This document shows positions 10,056-18,365 of a stretch of 64,000 nucleotides of DNA, piece by piece. A program made the position numbers and the translations under genes. This DNA is from Deltaproteobacteria bacterium. Its GTDB lineage: Bacteria; Desulfobacterota; Binatia; UBA9968; JAJDTQ01. The DNA lies in the NCBI GenBank assembly GCA_026712905.1, contig JAPOPM010000021.1, forward strand, positions 29,912-93,911. Reading direction: 5' to 3'. The notes under the pieces were generated by a model. That model was not told where the DNA came from. It ran no database searches and worked only from the letters and a program-made list of their open reading frames with translations. Position 1 is the stretch's first letter. Each line of letters opens with the position of its first letter.

Positions 10056-12796
10056 CGTTGCCATCGCTACCGGTAGACGAGGACGGTGCCCCCCGCTCCG
10101 CGCGGGTGGAGGAGGACAGGGTGTTTCCCTGGCACCGGCTCCTGGACGAACACCTGGCCGGCCCGGAGCCGGCGAAGGGCGTGCGCGCCTACATCGCCCA
10201 GGGACAGCAGCTCTTGCTCGCGGCGCACCGCGCCGGCGCCTCGGGAACGGAGGTGGTGCGGGCACGCGGGACGATGATGGACGGCCTCTTGGGGCGGTTG
10301 TTCGAGAATGCCGAACGGGACTACGCCATACGGCTCCCGGCGCTCCGCGGCCGTTGCGCCGTGGTAGCGCAAGGGGGTTATGGCAGGAGCGAACTGAACC
10401 CCTGTTCGGACATCGATGTCCTGTTCCTGTACGGCTGGCGTGCCGCCGCTTACGTGAAGTTCGTCACCGAGCGCATCCTCTATCCCTTGTGGGACGCGGG
10501 CCTTACCGTGGGCCACGCGACGCGTACGGTGACGGAATGCGCGCGCCGCGCCCGTGGCGACGACGTCATCCAGACGGCGCTGTTGGACGCGCGTTACGTC
10601 TGCGGCGACGGGCGTCTCGCGCGCGAGCTGGAGCGCGTGGTGTCGCGACAGCTCGCGGGCGGCGCGGGTGACAGTTTCGTGCGGCAGAAAATGGCCGAAC
10701 ACCATCGGCGCCACCAGCAGTACGGCGAGTCCGTGTTCCTGCTGGAACCGGACGTCAAGGAGGGCCAGGGCGGCCTGCGGGACATCCACGGCGCCCTGTG
10801 GGTGGCCCGTGCCAAGTGCGGCGCCGCGCGCGTCGAGGACCTGGCCACGACCGGTCTGTTGGACGACCGCGACGCGGCGACGCTGGAGAGCGCGCGGGAC
10901 TTCCTCTGGCGCACGCGCAATGAGCTGCATTTCCTGGCGGGGCGGCATCAGGACCGGTTGACCTTCGAGTCCCAGGAACAGGCGGCCCGCGGGCTGGGCT
11001 TCGCCGAAGAGGAGCGCTTGAGCGAGGTGGAGACCTTCATGCGCAGCTACTACCGGCACGCCGAGGAGGTAAGCCGGCTGTCGTCGCTCGTCATCCATCG
11101 GGCCGTGGACCACGACCCCGCGCAACGCCGCCACGCGCGTCCCGGACGCGAGCTGCGTCACGGCGTGCGCATCACCGGGGGCACGCTGGCCTTGGCGCCC
11201 GGCAACGGCCGGAGCGGGCCGGAGGAACTGATGGAGCTGTTCGCCGATCTCCAGCAACACCGGCTCAACCTCGGGCAGGACTCGCGCGCGCTGATCCGCG
11301 CGCGGATCGAGGCCGTGGGCGCGGCGCTGGCGTCGTCGCGCGAGGCCAACCGGCGCTTCCTCGACATCCTGCGATCCAATGACTGGATCTACGAGACGCT
11401 GCTGGAGATGCACCGCACCGGCGCGCTCGATGCCCTGATTCCGGAATTCGGGCGCGTGCGCTGCATGGCGCTGCACGACCTCTATCACATCTACACCGTC
11501 GACCAGCACCTCATGCGCGCGGTCAAGGAGTTCGAACGGCTGCGCTCGGGGGAGTTCGAGGAATCGCTGCCGCGCCTGTCGCAGCTTGCCCGGGAGGTGG
11601 AGCGGCCGGAAGTGCTGATCCTGGGAATCCTGTTCCACGACATCGGCAAGGGCCAGGGAGGCAACCACTCGGAGCGGGGCCGGGCCATGGCGCTGGACGC
11701 CGCCGCACGCATGGGCCTCAACGAGGACGAGCAGGAGCTGCTGTCGTTCCTGGTGCTGCACCACCTGCTGCTGACCGGCACGGCCTTCCGCCGCGACATC
11801 GAGGACGAGAAGACCGTCGCCGATCTGGCCGACGCCATGGGCGGAGTGGAAAACCTCAAGGCGCTCTACGTGCTCACGTATTCGGACATGAAGGCGGTGG
11901 GGCCGGAGGTGTGGAACAACTGGAAAGGGTCGCTGCTGGAGCAGCTCTTCAATCGTACCTTGCACGTCCTGGAAGAACGCGAGAAGGGCGAGGCGCCGGC
12001 GCCCGACCGCGACCTCAAGGTGCGGCGCGTCCAGGACCGGCTCCTGGCGCAACTCGCGGCGGATTGTCCGGAAAAAGAGGTGCGGCGGGAGTTCATCGAC
12101 GCCATGCCCCGGCGCTACTTCCTCACCACGCCCGAGGAGGCCATGCCGTCCCACTACCGGCTTCTGCGGCGCCTCGGCGACGAACCCTTCCTGGCCGAGG
12201 TGCGCCATCATCCCGAGCACGGCCACAGCGAGGTGGCCATCTGCGCGCGCGACCAGGCCGGACTGTTCGCATCCATCGCAGGCGTCTTCGCCGCCATGGA
12301 GCTGAACGTGCTGAGCGCGCGCATCAACACGCGCCGTGACGGGCTGATCCTCGACGTATTCCGCATCTCGCACCAGGGACAGGCTCAAGTGGTGATGGAT
12401 CCGGAGAAGTGGTCGCGCATGGAGTCGATCCTGCAACGGGTGCTGCGGGGCGAAGTGAACGTCGCCGAACTGGTGGCGCGCTCGCGCCGTTCCCTGTCGC
12501 TGAGGCCGGTGGTCAAGGCGTCCACGCACGTGCGCTGGGACAACGACGCCTCCGACGACTTCACCATCGTCGAGGTCTATACGGAGGACCGGGCGGGCGT
12601 CCTCTTCAGCATCACCTACCGGCTCTCGGAGCTGGACTTCGCCATCCACTTGGCCAAGATCTCCACCGACGTCGACCGCGTGGCCGATGTCTTCTACGTG
12701 GCGGACGCGCACGGCCGCAAGGTGCTGGACGAAGGACGGCTGCGGGACCTGCGGGAGGCGCTGCACCGGGAGCTGGAGCCGCGCCATGACGGATGA
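10052..12796 (+). CDS. glnD: [Protein-PII] uridylyltransferase / uridylyl-removing enzyme
   Basis: A 914-residue GlnD with the full four-part architecture. The nucleotidyltransferase domain carries GGYGRSELNPCSDIDVLFLY (residues 108-127). A PII-uridylyltransferase helical region follows, then an HD phosphohydrolase domain with FHDIGKG (H529, D530) and two C-terminal ACT domains (about 725-800 and 835-910) that sense glutamine. It uridylylates PII under nitrogen limitation and removes UMP when glutamine is high. It overlaps the amidase by 4 bp and xerD by 11 bp. No glnB or glnA is present in this window. Confidence 0.96.
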   Translation: MTLPSLPVDEDGAPRSARVEEDRVFPWHRLLDEHLAGPEPAKGVRAYIAQGQQLLLAAHRAGASGTEVVRARGTMMDGLLGRLFENAERDYAIRLPALRGRCAVVAQGGYGRSELNPCSDIDVLFLYGWRAAAYVKFVTERILYPLWDAGLTVGHATRTVTECARRARGDDVIQTALLDARYVCGDGRLARELERVVSRQLAGGAGDSFVRQKMAEHHRRHQQYGESVFLLEPDVKEGQGGLRDIHGALWVARAKCGAARVEDLATTGLLDDRDAATLESARDFLWRTRNELHFLAGRHQDRLTFESQEQAARGLGFAEEERLSEVETFMRSYYRHAEEVSRLSSLVIHRAVDHDPAQRRHARPGRELRHGVRITGGTLALAPGNGRSGPEELMELFADLQQHRLNLGQDSRALIRARIEAVGAALASSREANRRFLDILRSNDWIYETLLEMHRTGALDALIPEFGRVRCMALHDLYHIYTVDQHLMRAVKEFERLRSGEFEESLPRLSQLAREVERPEVLILGILFHDIGKGQGGNHSERGRAMALDAAARMGLNEDEQELLSFLVLHHLLLTGTAFRRDIEDEKTVADLADAMGGVENLKALYVLTYSDMKAVGPEVWNNWKGSLLEQLFNRTLHVLEEREKGEAPAPDRDLKVRRVQDRLLAQLAADCPEKEVRREFIDAMPRRYFLTTPEEAMPSHYRLLRRLGDEPFLAEVRHHPEHGHSEVAICARDQAGLFASIAGVFAAMELNVLSARINTRRDGLILDVFRISHQGQAQVVMDPEKWSRMESILQRVLRGEVNVAELVARSRRSLSLRPVVKASTHVRWDNDASDDFTIVEVYTEDRAGVLFSITYRLSELDFAIHLAKISTDVDRVADVFYVADAHGRKVLDEGRLRDLREALHRELEPRHDG

Positions 12797-13703
12797 GTTG
12801 ACCCGCCACGTGGACCAGTACCTGGAGATGGCCGCGGTGGAACGGGGGCTCTCCGCCAACACCCTGGAGGCCTACAGCCGCGACCTGAACCGCCTGGCGG
12901 ACTTTCTCGCCAAGCGCGGCGTGCGCGACTGGGACGGCGCCACGCGGGGGGAACTGCGCGCCTACATCGCCGAGGTGCGCGGCTCCGGCCTGAGCGACCT
13001 GTCCGTGACGCGGCTGCTGGGCAGCATGCGGCGCTTCTTCCGTTTCCTCTTGAAAGAAGAGGTGATCACCGCCGATCCCGTGCCCGACTTCTCGTCCCGC
13101 GGCGGCACCGGGCGCCTGCCCGGCACCCTGGGGGCGGAGGACATGCGCGCCCTCCTGGAACAGCCCGACGAGGCGAAGCCCCTCGGCGCGCGGGACCGCG
13201 CCATGCTCGAGCTGCTCTACGGCAGCGGGCTGCGGGTTTCGGAGCTGGTCTCCCTGACCCTGCAGCAGGTCAACCTCGACGGGAGTTACCTGACGGTCAA
13301 GGGAAAGGGCGCCAAGGTGCGGCTGGTCCCCTTCGGCCGCTATGCGCGTGAGTGCCTCCAGCGCTACCTGCGCGACGTGCGCCCGCATTTTCTGCGCGGG
13401 CGCTACAGCGACTACGTGTTCCTCTCGCGTTCGGGCAAGCCGCTCACGCGCCAGGGGTTCTGGAAGCTGCTGCGGGGCTATGCCTTGCGCGCGGGACTCC
13501 AGCACCGGGTGACCCCTCACACCCTGCGCCACTCCTTCGCCACGCACCTCCTGGAGGGCGGCGCCGACCTGCGCGCGGTGCAGTCCATGCTGGGCCATTC
13601 GGACATCACCACCACCCAGATCTACACCCACGTGAGCCGTAGCCGCGTCAAGCAGGTGCACCGGCGCTTCCACCCGCGCGAGACCCCGGACGGGGGGGAT
13701 TAG
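12786..13703 (+). CDS. xerD: Tyrosine recombinase XerD
   Basis: A 305-residue site-specific tyrosine recombinase that resolves chromosome dimers at dif with its XerC partner. The N-terminal SAM-like core-binding domain covers about residues 5-95. The catalytic residues are all visible: R150 (SGLRVSEL), the beta-hairpin Lys of KGKGAKVRLV, H245 and R248 (HTLRH), H271 (LGHSD) and nucleophile Y280 (TQIYTH). I chose the ATG at 12786, which overlaps the end of glnD by 11 bp; the frame is open further upstream but only inside glnD. XerD is preferred to XerC on overall sequence and neighbourhood; that choice is less certain than the family. Confidence 0.93.
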   Translation: MTDELTRHVDQYLEMAAVERGLSANTLEAYSRDLNRLADFLAKRGVRDWDGATRGELRAYIAEVRGSGLSDLSVTRLLGSMRRFFRFLLKEEVITADPVPDFSSRGGTGRLPGTLGAEDMRALLEQPDEAKPLGARDRAMLELLYGSGLRVSELVSLTLQQVNLDGSYLTVKGKGAKVRLVPFGRYARECLQRYLRDVRPHFLRGRYSDYVFLSRSGKPLTRQGFWKLLRGYALRAGLQHRVTPHTLRHSFATHLLEGGADLRAVQSMLGHSDITTTQIYTHVSRSRVKQVHRRFHPRETPDGGD

Positions 13704-13768
13704 TGCCGCGTCCCGAGACACTGGCAGGGCGCGTTGTTTTTTCGCGGCCCGTCCCTTAAAAAAGTTCG

Positions 13769-14425
13769 ATGGCCCAAGACTTCCTGTGGCAGCTCTCCGT
13801 GTGGGCATTCCCCGTGCTCGTCGCCATCGTCTTCCACGAGGTAGCCCACGGCTGGGTGGCCTACCGCCTGGGGGACCCCACGGCTGCCATCATGGGACGG
13901 TTGACGCTCAACCCCATCGCCCACATCGACATCGTCGGCACGGTGCTGCTGCCCGCGCTGCTCATCTGGGCGGGCGGGCCGGTGTTCGGCTACGCCAAAC
14001 CGGTGCCCGTCAACTTCGACAACCTTCGGGATCCGCGCCGGGACATGGTCCGCGTGGCCCTGGCCGGGCCGGGGGCCAACATCATCCTGGCGGTGCTGAG
14101 CCTCATACTGGTGAAGCTCATCATCATGAGCGGCAGTGGCGCCACCGGCACGGTGTCGTCGTACCTCTGGTACATGGGGCTCACCAGCGTCCGCATCAAC
14201 GTGATGCTGGCGGTGTTCAACGTCATGCCCGTGCCGCCCCTGGACGGGGGCCGGGTGCTGGTGGGCCTGTTGCCGGAACCCCAATCCTCCCAGGTGGCCC
14301 GCATCGAGCCCTTCGGGTTCATCATCGTGGTCGCGCTGCTGATGACCGGGGCGCTGACCTACACGCTGGTGCCGATCATGGACCTCGTGATCTGGTTTCT
14401 GGCCGTGATCGTCGGAGTCGTGTAA
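13769..14425 (+). CDS. Site-2 protease family (M50) membrane metalloprotease
   Basis: A 218-residue integral membrane protein with about five or six hydrophobic segments. The metalloprotease motif HEVAH (H23-E24-H27) lies in the first membrane segment, and the third zinc ligand motif, NVMPVPPLDGG, comes later. This compact form lacks a PDZ domain and belongs to the M50B/YwhC-like group. Its substrates are unknown; relatives cleave membrane-bound regulators. It lies just upstream of trpS-scpA-scpB-rluB, an order I recall from Geobacter-like genomes. Confidence 0.88.
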   Translation: MAQDFLWQLSVWAFPVLVAIVFHEVAHGWVAYRLGDPTAAIMGRLTLNPIAHIDIVGTVLLPALLIWAGGPVFGYAKPVPVNFDNLRDPRRDMVRVALAGPGANIILAVLSLILVKLIIMSGSGATGTVSSYLWYMGLTSVRINVMLAVFNVMPVPPLDGGRVLVGLLPEPQSSQVARIEPFGFIIVVALLMTGALTYTLVPIMDLVIWFLAVIVGVV

Positions 14426-14435
14426 GCTGGAGTCC

Positions 14436-15413
14436 ATGCAAACCATCGTAAGCGGGGCGCGCCCCACCGGACTGCTCCATCTGGGTCATCTCCACGGAGC
14501 CCTGCGCAACTGGGTCGGGTTGCAGGAAGACTATCGCTGTTTCTTCTTCGTCGCGGACTGGCACGCGCTGACGACCGACTACCAGTCCCCGAACGGAATC
14601 CGGGAAGGCACCGAGGCCATGGTCACGGAGTGGTTGAGCGTGGGCCTCGATCCCGCCAAGTGCACGATCTTCCGGCAGTCGGACATCAAGGAGCACGCCG
14701 AGTTGCACGTGCTCCTGTCCATGTTGACGCCGGTGTCGTGGCTCGAGCGCAACCCCACCTACAAGGAACAGATGCGCGAGTTGAGCGAGCGCGACCTGTC
14801 CACCTACGGTTTCCTCGGCTATCCGGTGCTCCAGGCCGCGGACATCATCATCTACAAGGCGCACCGGGTGCCCGTGGGCGTGGATCAGGCGCCTCACGTG
14901 GAACTGACGCGGGAGATCGTGCGGCGCTTCAACGGCTTCTACGGTGCGGTCTTTCCCGAGCCCGAGGTGCTGCTCACGGAAACCCAGCGGCTGCCGGGAC
15001 TCGACGGCCGCAAGATGAGCAAGAGCTACGACAACTCGGTGCTGCTGTCGGACCCGCCGGAGACCATCGACCGCAAGCTCAGCCGCATGGTGACCGACAC
15101 GGCGCGTGCCCGGCGCACCGATCCGGGTGAGCCGGAGAAGTGTCCGGCCTTCAACCTGCACAAGATCTACTGCACCCCGGAAGAGATCCAGGAGGTGTCG
15201 GAGGGATGCCGCAGCGCCGGCATCGGCTGCCTGGACTGCAAGAAGGTGATGATCCGTCACGTCGTCGACGACCTCGCCCCGTTCCGGGAGAAGAAGGCGG
15301 AGTACGAGAAACATCCGGACGACATCCGCGACGTGATCGCGGAAGGGAATCGAGTGGCCGGCGCTCAGGCCGCCGCCACCATGAGCGAGGTGCGTTCGGC
15401 ATTGACGCTCTGA
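14436..15413 (+). CDS. trpS: Tryptophanyl-tRNA synthetase
   Basis: A 325-residue class I aminoacyl-tRNA synthetase charging tRNA-Trp. Motifs are GARPTGLLHLGHLHGAL (HIGH-type, residues 5-21) and GRKMSKSYDN (KMSKS at 193-197). Length is typical for bacterial TrpRS. A short distinct segment CRSAGIGCLDCKK (near residues 258-270) supplies three cysteines and matches the region seen in many TrpRS before the C-terminal helices. The gene starts 10 bp after the M50 protease stop. Confidence 0.96.
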   Translation: MQTIVSGARPTGLLHLGHLHGALRNWVGLQEDYRCFFFVADWHALTTDYQSPNGIREGTEAMVTEWLSVGLDPAKCTIFRQSDIKEHAELHVLLSMLTPVSWLERNPTYKEQMRELSERDLSTYGFLGYPVLQAADIIIYKAHRVPVGVDQAPHVELTREIVRRFNGFYGAVFPEPEVLLTETQRLPGLDGRKMSKSYDNSVLLSDPPETIDRKLSRMVTDTARARRTDPGEPEKCPAFNLHKIYCTPEEIQEVSEGCRSAGIGCLDCKKVMIRHVVDDLAPFREKKAEYEKHPDDIRDVIAEGNRVAGAQAAATMSEVRSALTL

Positions 15414-15482
15414 TGACCGCGCCCCCGGCCGGGGGTGCGGCACGGACTCATCGCGGGGTGCGCGCGAGGCTAGGGCCCCACC

Positions 15483-16250
15483 ATGGCGGTACACGTCCAA
15501 CTGAAGATCTACGAAGGCCCGCTGGACCTGCTGCTCCACCTCATCCGGAAGAATGAGCTCAGCATCGTCGACATCCCCATCGCGTCCATCACCGAGCAGT
15601 ACCTCGCCGCGCTGGAGCTGATGCAGGGTCTCAACCTCGACCTGTCCGGCGAGTACCTGGTGATGGCGGCCACGCTCCTCCACATCAAGTCCAAGACCTT
15701 GCTCCCGCCGGAGGAGGAGGAAGACGACGACGATGACGAGGGCCTCGACAGCCGCGACGCGCTGGTCCGGCGCCTGCTGGAGTACGAGCGCTTCAAGAAC
15801 GCGGCACGGGAACTGGAAGATCGCGACATTCTGAACCGCGACGTGTTCGCGCGCCAGGGGCGGTCCGCTCCGGTCACGGAGGTCAGCTTCGAGCAGCTTT
15901 CCGTGTTCGACCTGGTATCCGCGCTGCAAAAGGTGCTGGAGCGGTTCCCGGGACCGTCGGTGCACACCGTGGTGCGGGAAACGGCGTCCGTGCGCCAGCG
16001 CATGACGCATATCCTCGATTCACTGCACCGCCGGTCATCGGTGCAATTCCACGAGTTGTTCGACGCGGCGCGCTCGCGCATGGACGTGGTGGTCACTTTT
16101 CTGGCGCTGCTGGAGCTCATCCGCATCCGTGCCGTGCACGCGGTGCAGAAGGAGCGCCTCGGTCCCATCGTGATGGAGCCCATGCTGTCTCTCTCCGAGG
16201 CCAGCGCGGTCCTGGAGGTGGATGTGAGGGGAGATGAGTATGGAGAGTGA
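15483..16250 (+). CDS. scpA: Segregation and condensation protein A
   Basis: A 255-residue kleisin subunit of the SMC-ScpAB condensin complex. The N-terminal KIYEGPLDLLLHLIRKNEL (about residues 7-25) and IPIASITEQYLAALE are characteristic of ScpA. An acidic run (EEEEDDDDDE, about residues 79-88) forms the variable linker. The C-terminal winged-helix part includes VVTFLALLELIR. The stop overlaps the next gene, scpB, by 17 bp, as expected for translational coupling of the two partners. No smc gene is in the window. Confidence 0.94.
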   Translation: MAVHVQLKIYEGPLDLLLHLIRKNELSIVDIPIASITEQYLAALELMQGLNLDLSGEYLVMAATLLHIKSKTLLPPEEEEDDDDDEGLDSRDALVRRLLEYERFKNAARELEDRDILNRDVFARQGRSAPVTEVSFEQLSVFDLVSALQKVLERFPGPSVHTVVRETASVRQRMTHILDSLHRRSSVQFHELFDAARSRMDVVVTFLALLELIRIRAVHAVQKERLGPIVMEPMLSLSEASAVLEVDVRGDEYGE

Positions 16251-16935
16251 TCGACTCAGGGGGGTTCTCGAGAGCCTCCTCTTCGCCGCGGACGGGCCGG
16301 TGTCCGCGGAGCGGCTGCGGGACGCCGTGGGCGAGGTGCCGCGCAAGGAGATCATCGATGCGCTCGAAGCCCTGCGGCACGAATACGAGCACACGGGCCG
16401 CGGCCTGCGCGTGGCGGAGGTGGCCAACGGCTACCAGTTGCGCACCGCCAGAGAGCACGCCGAATTCGTGCGCCGGCTCACCGCGGTCAAGCCCGCGCGC
16501 ATGAGCCGGGCCAACCTGGAGACCCTGGCGATCATCGCTTACAGGCAGCCCGTGACGCGCGCGGAGATCGAGGAAATCCGCGGCGTCAACGTCGACGGCG
16601 TCGTGTCCACGCTGCTGGAGCGCCGCATGATCCGCATCGTGGCGCGCAAGGACGTCGCCGGCAAGCCGTTTCTCTACGGCACCACCCGCGAGTTCCTGGA
16701 GGCGTTCAACCTGAAGGACCTGGCGGGCCTTCCGACCCTGGAGGAGATGGAGGACATGACCCAGGCGCTGCGTGGGGCCGAGGCCGCGGAGCTGTTCCCG
16801 GAGGAAGGTGTTACGGAAGACGACTTGAGCGACGCAAGGCCCGTGAACATCGCGGAGACCGCGGGCGAAAGCCCCGGCGATGCCGGCGCCGAGAGCGCCG
16901 GGTTCCCGGACCCGGAAGAACCGACGCGGGGGTGA
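16234..16935 (+). CDS. scpB: Segregation and condensation protein B
   Basis: A 233-residue ScpB with two winged-helix domains. The diagnostic segment NLETLAIIAYRQPVTRAEIE lies at about residues 94-113, followed by IRGVNVDGVVSTLLERRMI. ScpB dimers bind ScpA and regulate condensin loading. The C-terminal 50 residues are acidic and probably disordered. The ATG at 16234 overlaps scpA by 17 bp; a second in-frame ATG at 16240 is an alternative. The stop overlaps the rluB GTG. Confidence 0.94.
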   Translation: MSMESDRLRGVLESLLFAADGPVSAERLRDAVGEVPRKEIIDALEALRHEYEHTGRGLRVAEVANGYQLRTAREHAEFVRRLTAVKPARMSRANLETLAIIAYRQPVTRAEIEEIRGVNVDGVVSTLLERRMIRIVARKDVAGKPFLYGTTREFLEAFNLKDLAGLPTLEEMEDMTQALRGAEAAELFPEEGVTEDDLSDARPVNIAETAGESPGDAGAESAGFPDPEEPTRG

Positions 16936-17723
16936 GCGTGGAACGGCTTCAGCGGATCATTGCCCACGCGGGCCTCGCCTCCCGCCGCCAGGCGGAACAG
17001 TGGATTCTCGAAGGCCGCGTGACGGTCAACGGGGAACGGGTCCAGGAACTGGGCACCAAGGCGGACGCCGCCCGGGACAGCATCCGGGTCAACGGACGGA
17101 TGCTGCGGCCCGCGCCGGCGCGGGCCTGTCTTGCCTTCCACAAGCCCGCCGGCGTCATCACCACCATGCGCGACACCGAGGGGCGGCCCGCGGTGGCCGA
17201 TTACCTGCGCTTCGCGGGTTACAGTCCGGGTGTCGTTCCCGCGGGCCGTCTGGACTATGCCACGTCGGGTCTGTTGCTGCTCACCAACGACGGCGACCTG
17301 GCCCATCGCCTCACCCATCCTCGTTACGGCGTACCCAAGACCTACGAGGTGAAGCTGAGCAGCATGCCGTCGGAAGTGCAACTGGAAAGGCTCCGCCACG
17401 GGGTACGGCTGGACGACGGCGTGACCGCGCCGGCGGCGGTGAGGGTGGCGCGGCGCCTCAAGCAGAAGGTGTGGCTCCGGGTGGAGTTGCGTGAGGGACG
17501 CAACCGGGAGATCCGCCGGATGGTGGAAGCGGTGGGCCAGACCGTGGAGCGGCTCGTGCGCGTCCGCTTCGGTCCCATTGCCCTCGGTACTCTGGAGAGC
17601 GGCGCGATCAGGCCGCTCACCGGCGAGGAGGAGACGCGCTTGAGGCGTGCCGTGGGGCTGGCGACGCCGGAAACGGCCGCGCCCCGGAAGGGTAAGCGCT
17701 ACACTCGCGACGAACGGAGTTGA
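16932..17723 (+). CDS. rluB: 23S rRNA pseudouridine synthase, RluB/RsuA family
   Basis: A 263-residue RsuA-type pseudouridine synthase. An N-terminal S4 RNA-binding domain (about residues 1-60, LQRIIAHAGLASRRQAEQWI) precedes the catalytic domain with GRLDYATSGLLLLTNDG, where D108 is the catalytic aspartate. The C-terminal signature EGRNREIRRMVEAVG is also present. RluB modifies U2605 of 23S rRNA in E. coli. Assignment to RluB rather than RsuA or RluF rests on the scpAB-rluB linkage. The start is GTG in a 4-bp overlap with scpB, and the last residues are a basic tail. Confidence 0.9.
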   Translation: MSVERLQRIIAHAGLASRRQAEQWILEGRVTVNGERVQELGTKADAARDSIRVNGRMLRPAPARACLAFHKPAGVITTMRDTEGRPAVADYLRFAGYSPGVVPAGRLDYATSGLLLLTNDGDLAHRLTHPRYGVPKTYEVKLSSMPSEVQLERLRHGVRLDDGVTAPAAVRVARRLKQKVWLRVELREGRNREIRRMVEAVGQTVERLVRVRFGPIALGTLESGAIRPLTGEEETRLRRAVGLATPETAAPRKGKRYTRDERS

Positions 17724-17770
17724 TCGAGCCGTTCAGGACGAAAGGGAAAAGGCTGCGTAGTCGAGGAACC

Positions 17771-18319
17771 ATGGCGACCCACGACCACCACCACGGGCAT
17801 CACCACCACGGCGGCGCCCGCTACCGCTTCTGCCCGCGTTGCGCCGGGAGCTTGTCGCCGCGCACCCTCAAGGAGAACGAGCCCGAGCGGCTCGTGTGCG
17901 ACAAGTGCTCCTTCATCTTCTACCAGGACCCCAAGGTCGTGGCCGGTGCGGTCTGTGTGCTCGACGGCGGCGTCGTGCTGCTGCGCCGCGGCATCGAGCC
18001 CGCCATGGGCAAGTGGGTCTTCCCGGGGGGCTACGTCGACCGCGGTGAAAGCACCGCCGACGCGGCCGTGCGCGAGACTCGGGAGGAGAGCCGCCTGGAG
18101 GTGGTGCCCCGGTCGCTCCTGGGGGTCTATTCCTACCCCGGGAATCCCAACGTCATCATCGTCTACGTGGCGGACGTCGTCGGCGGCACCCTCGCCGCGG
18201 GTGACGAGAGCACCGAGGCCGGCGTGTTCCCGCCCGGGCGCATACCCTGGGACGAACTCGGCTTCCACAGCACCGTCGAAGCTCTCAAGGATTTCGGCCG
18301 TCTTTATTGGGCGGAATAA
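17771..18319 (+). CDS. Nudix hydrolase with zinc ribbon and His-rich N-terminus
   Basis: A 182-residue protein. It begins with a striking histidine run (MATHDHHHGHHHHGG), then a zinc ribbon CPRC...CDKC (about residues 20-45), then a Nudix domain. The Nudix box, GGYVDRGESTADAAVRETRE followed by ESRLEV, is intact and fits Gx5Ex7REUxEE. The layout resembles zinc-ribbon ADP-ribose/NADH pyrophosphatases, but the exact nucleotide substrate cannot be read from the sequence. I use the ATG at 17771 (GAGG 5 nt upstream). A TTG at 17720, overlapping the rluB stop, would add 17 residues. Confidence 0.83.
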   Translation: MATHDHHHGHHHHGGARYRFCPRCAGSLSPRTLKENEPERLVCDKCSFIFYQDPKVVAGAVCVLDGGVVLLRRGIEPAMGKWVFPGGYVDRGESTADAAVRETREESRLEVVPRSLLGVYSYPGNPNVIIVYVADVVGGTLAAGDESTEAGVFPPGRIPWDELGFHSTVEALKDFGRLYWAE

Positions 18320-18345
18320 ATGTGTTAAGCCGCGACTCAACACAT
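18320..18345 (+). promoter_or_regulatory. Inverted repeat in the peroxiredoxin leader
   Basis: ATGTGTT (18320-18326) and AACACAT (18339-18345) form a perfect 7-bp inverted repeat with a 12-bp spacer. It lies between the Nudix stop and the Shine-Dalgarno (AAAGGAG, 18352-18358) of the peroxiredoxin. It could be an operator for a redox regulator or a weak RNA hairpin. No T-tract follows, so it is not a terminator. Confidence 0.35.
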
Positions 18346-18365
18346 GATCGGAAAGGAGACCGTGG

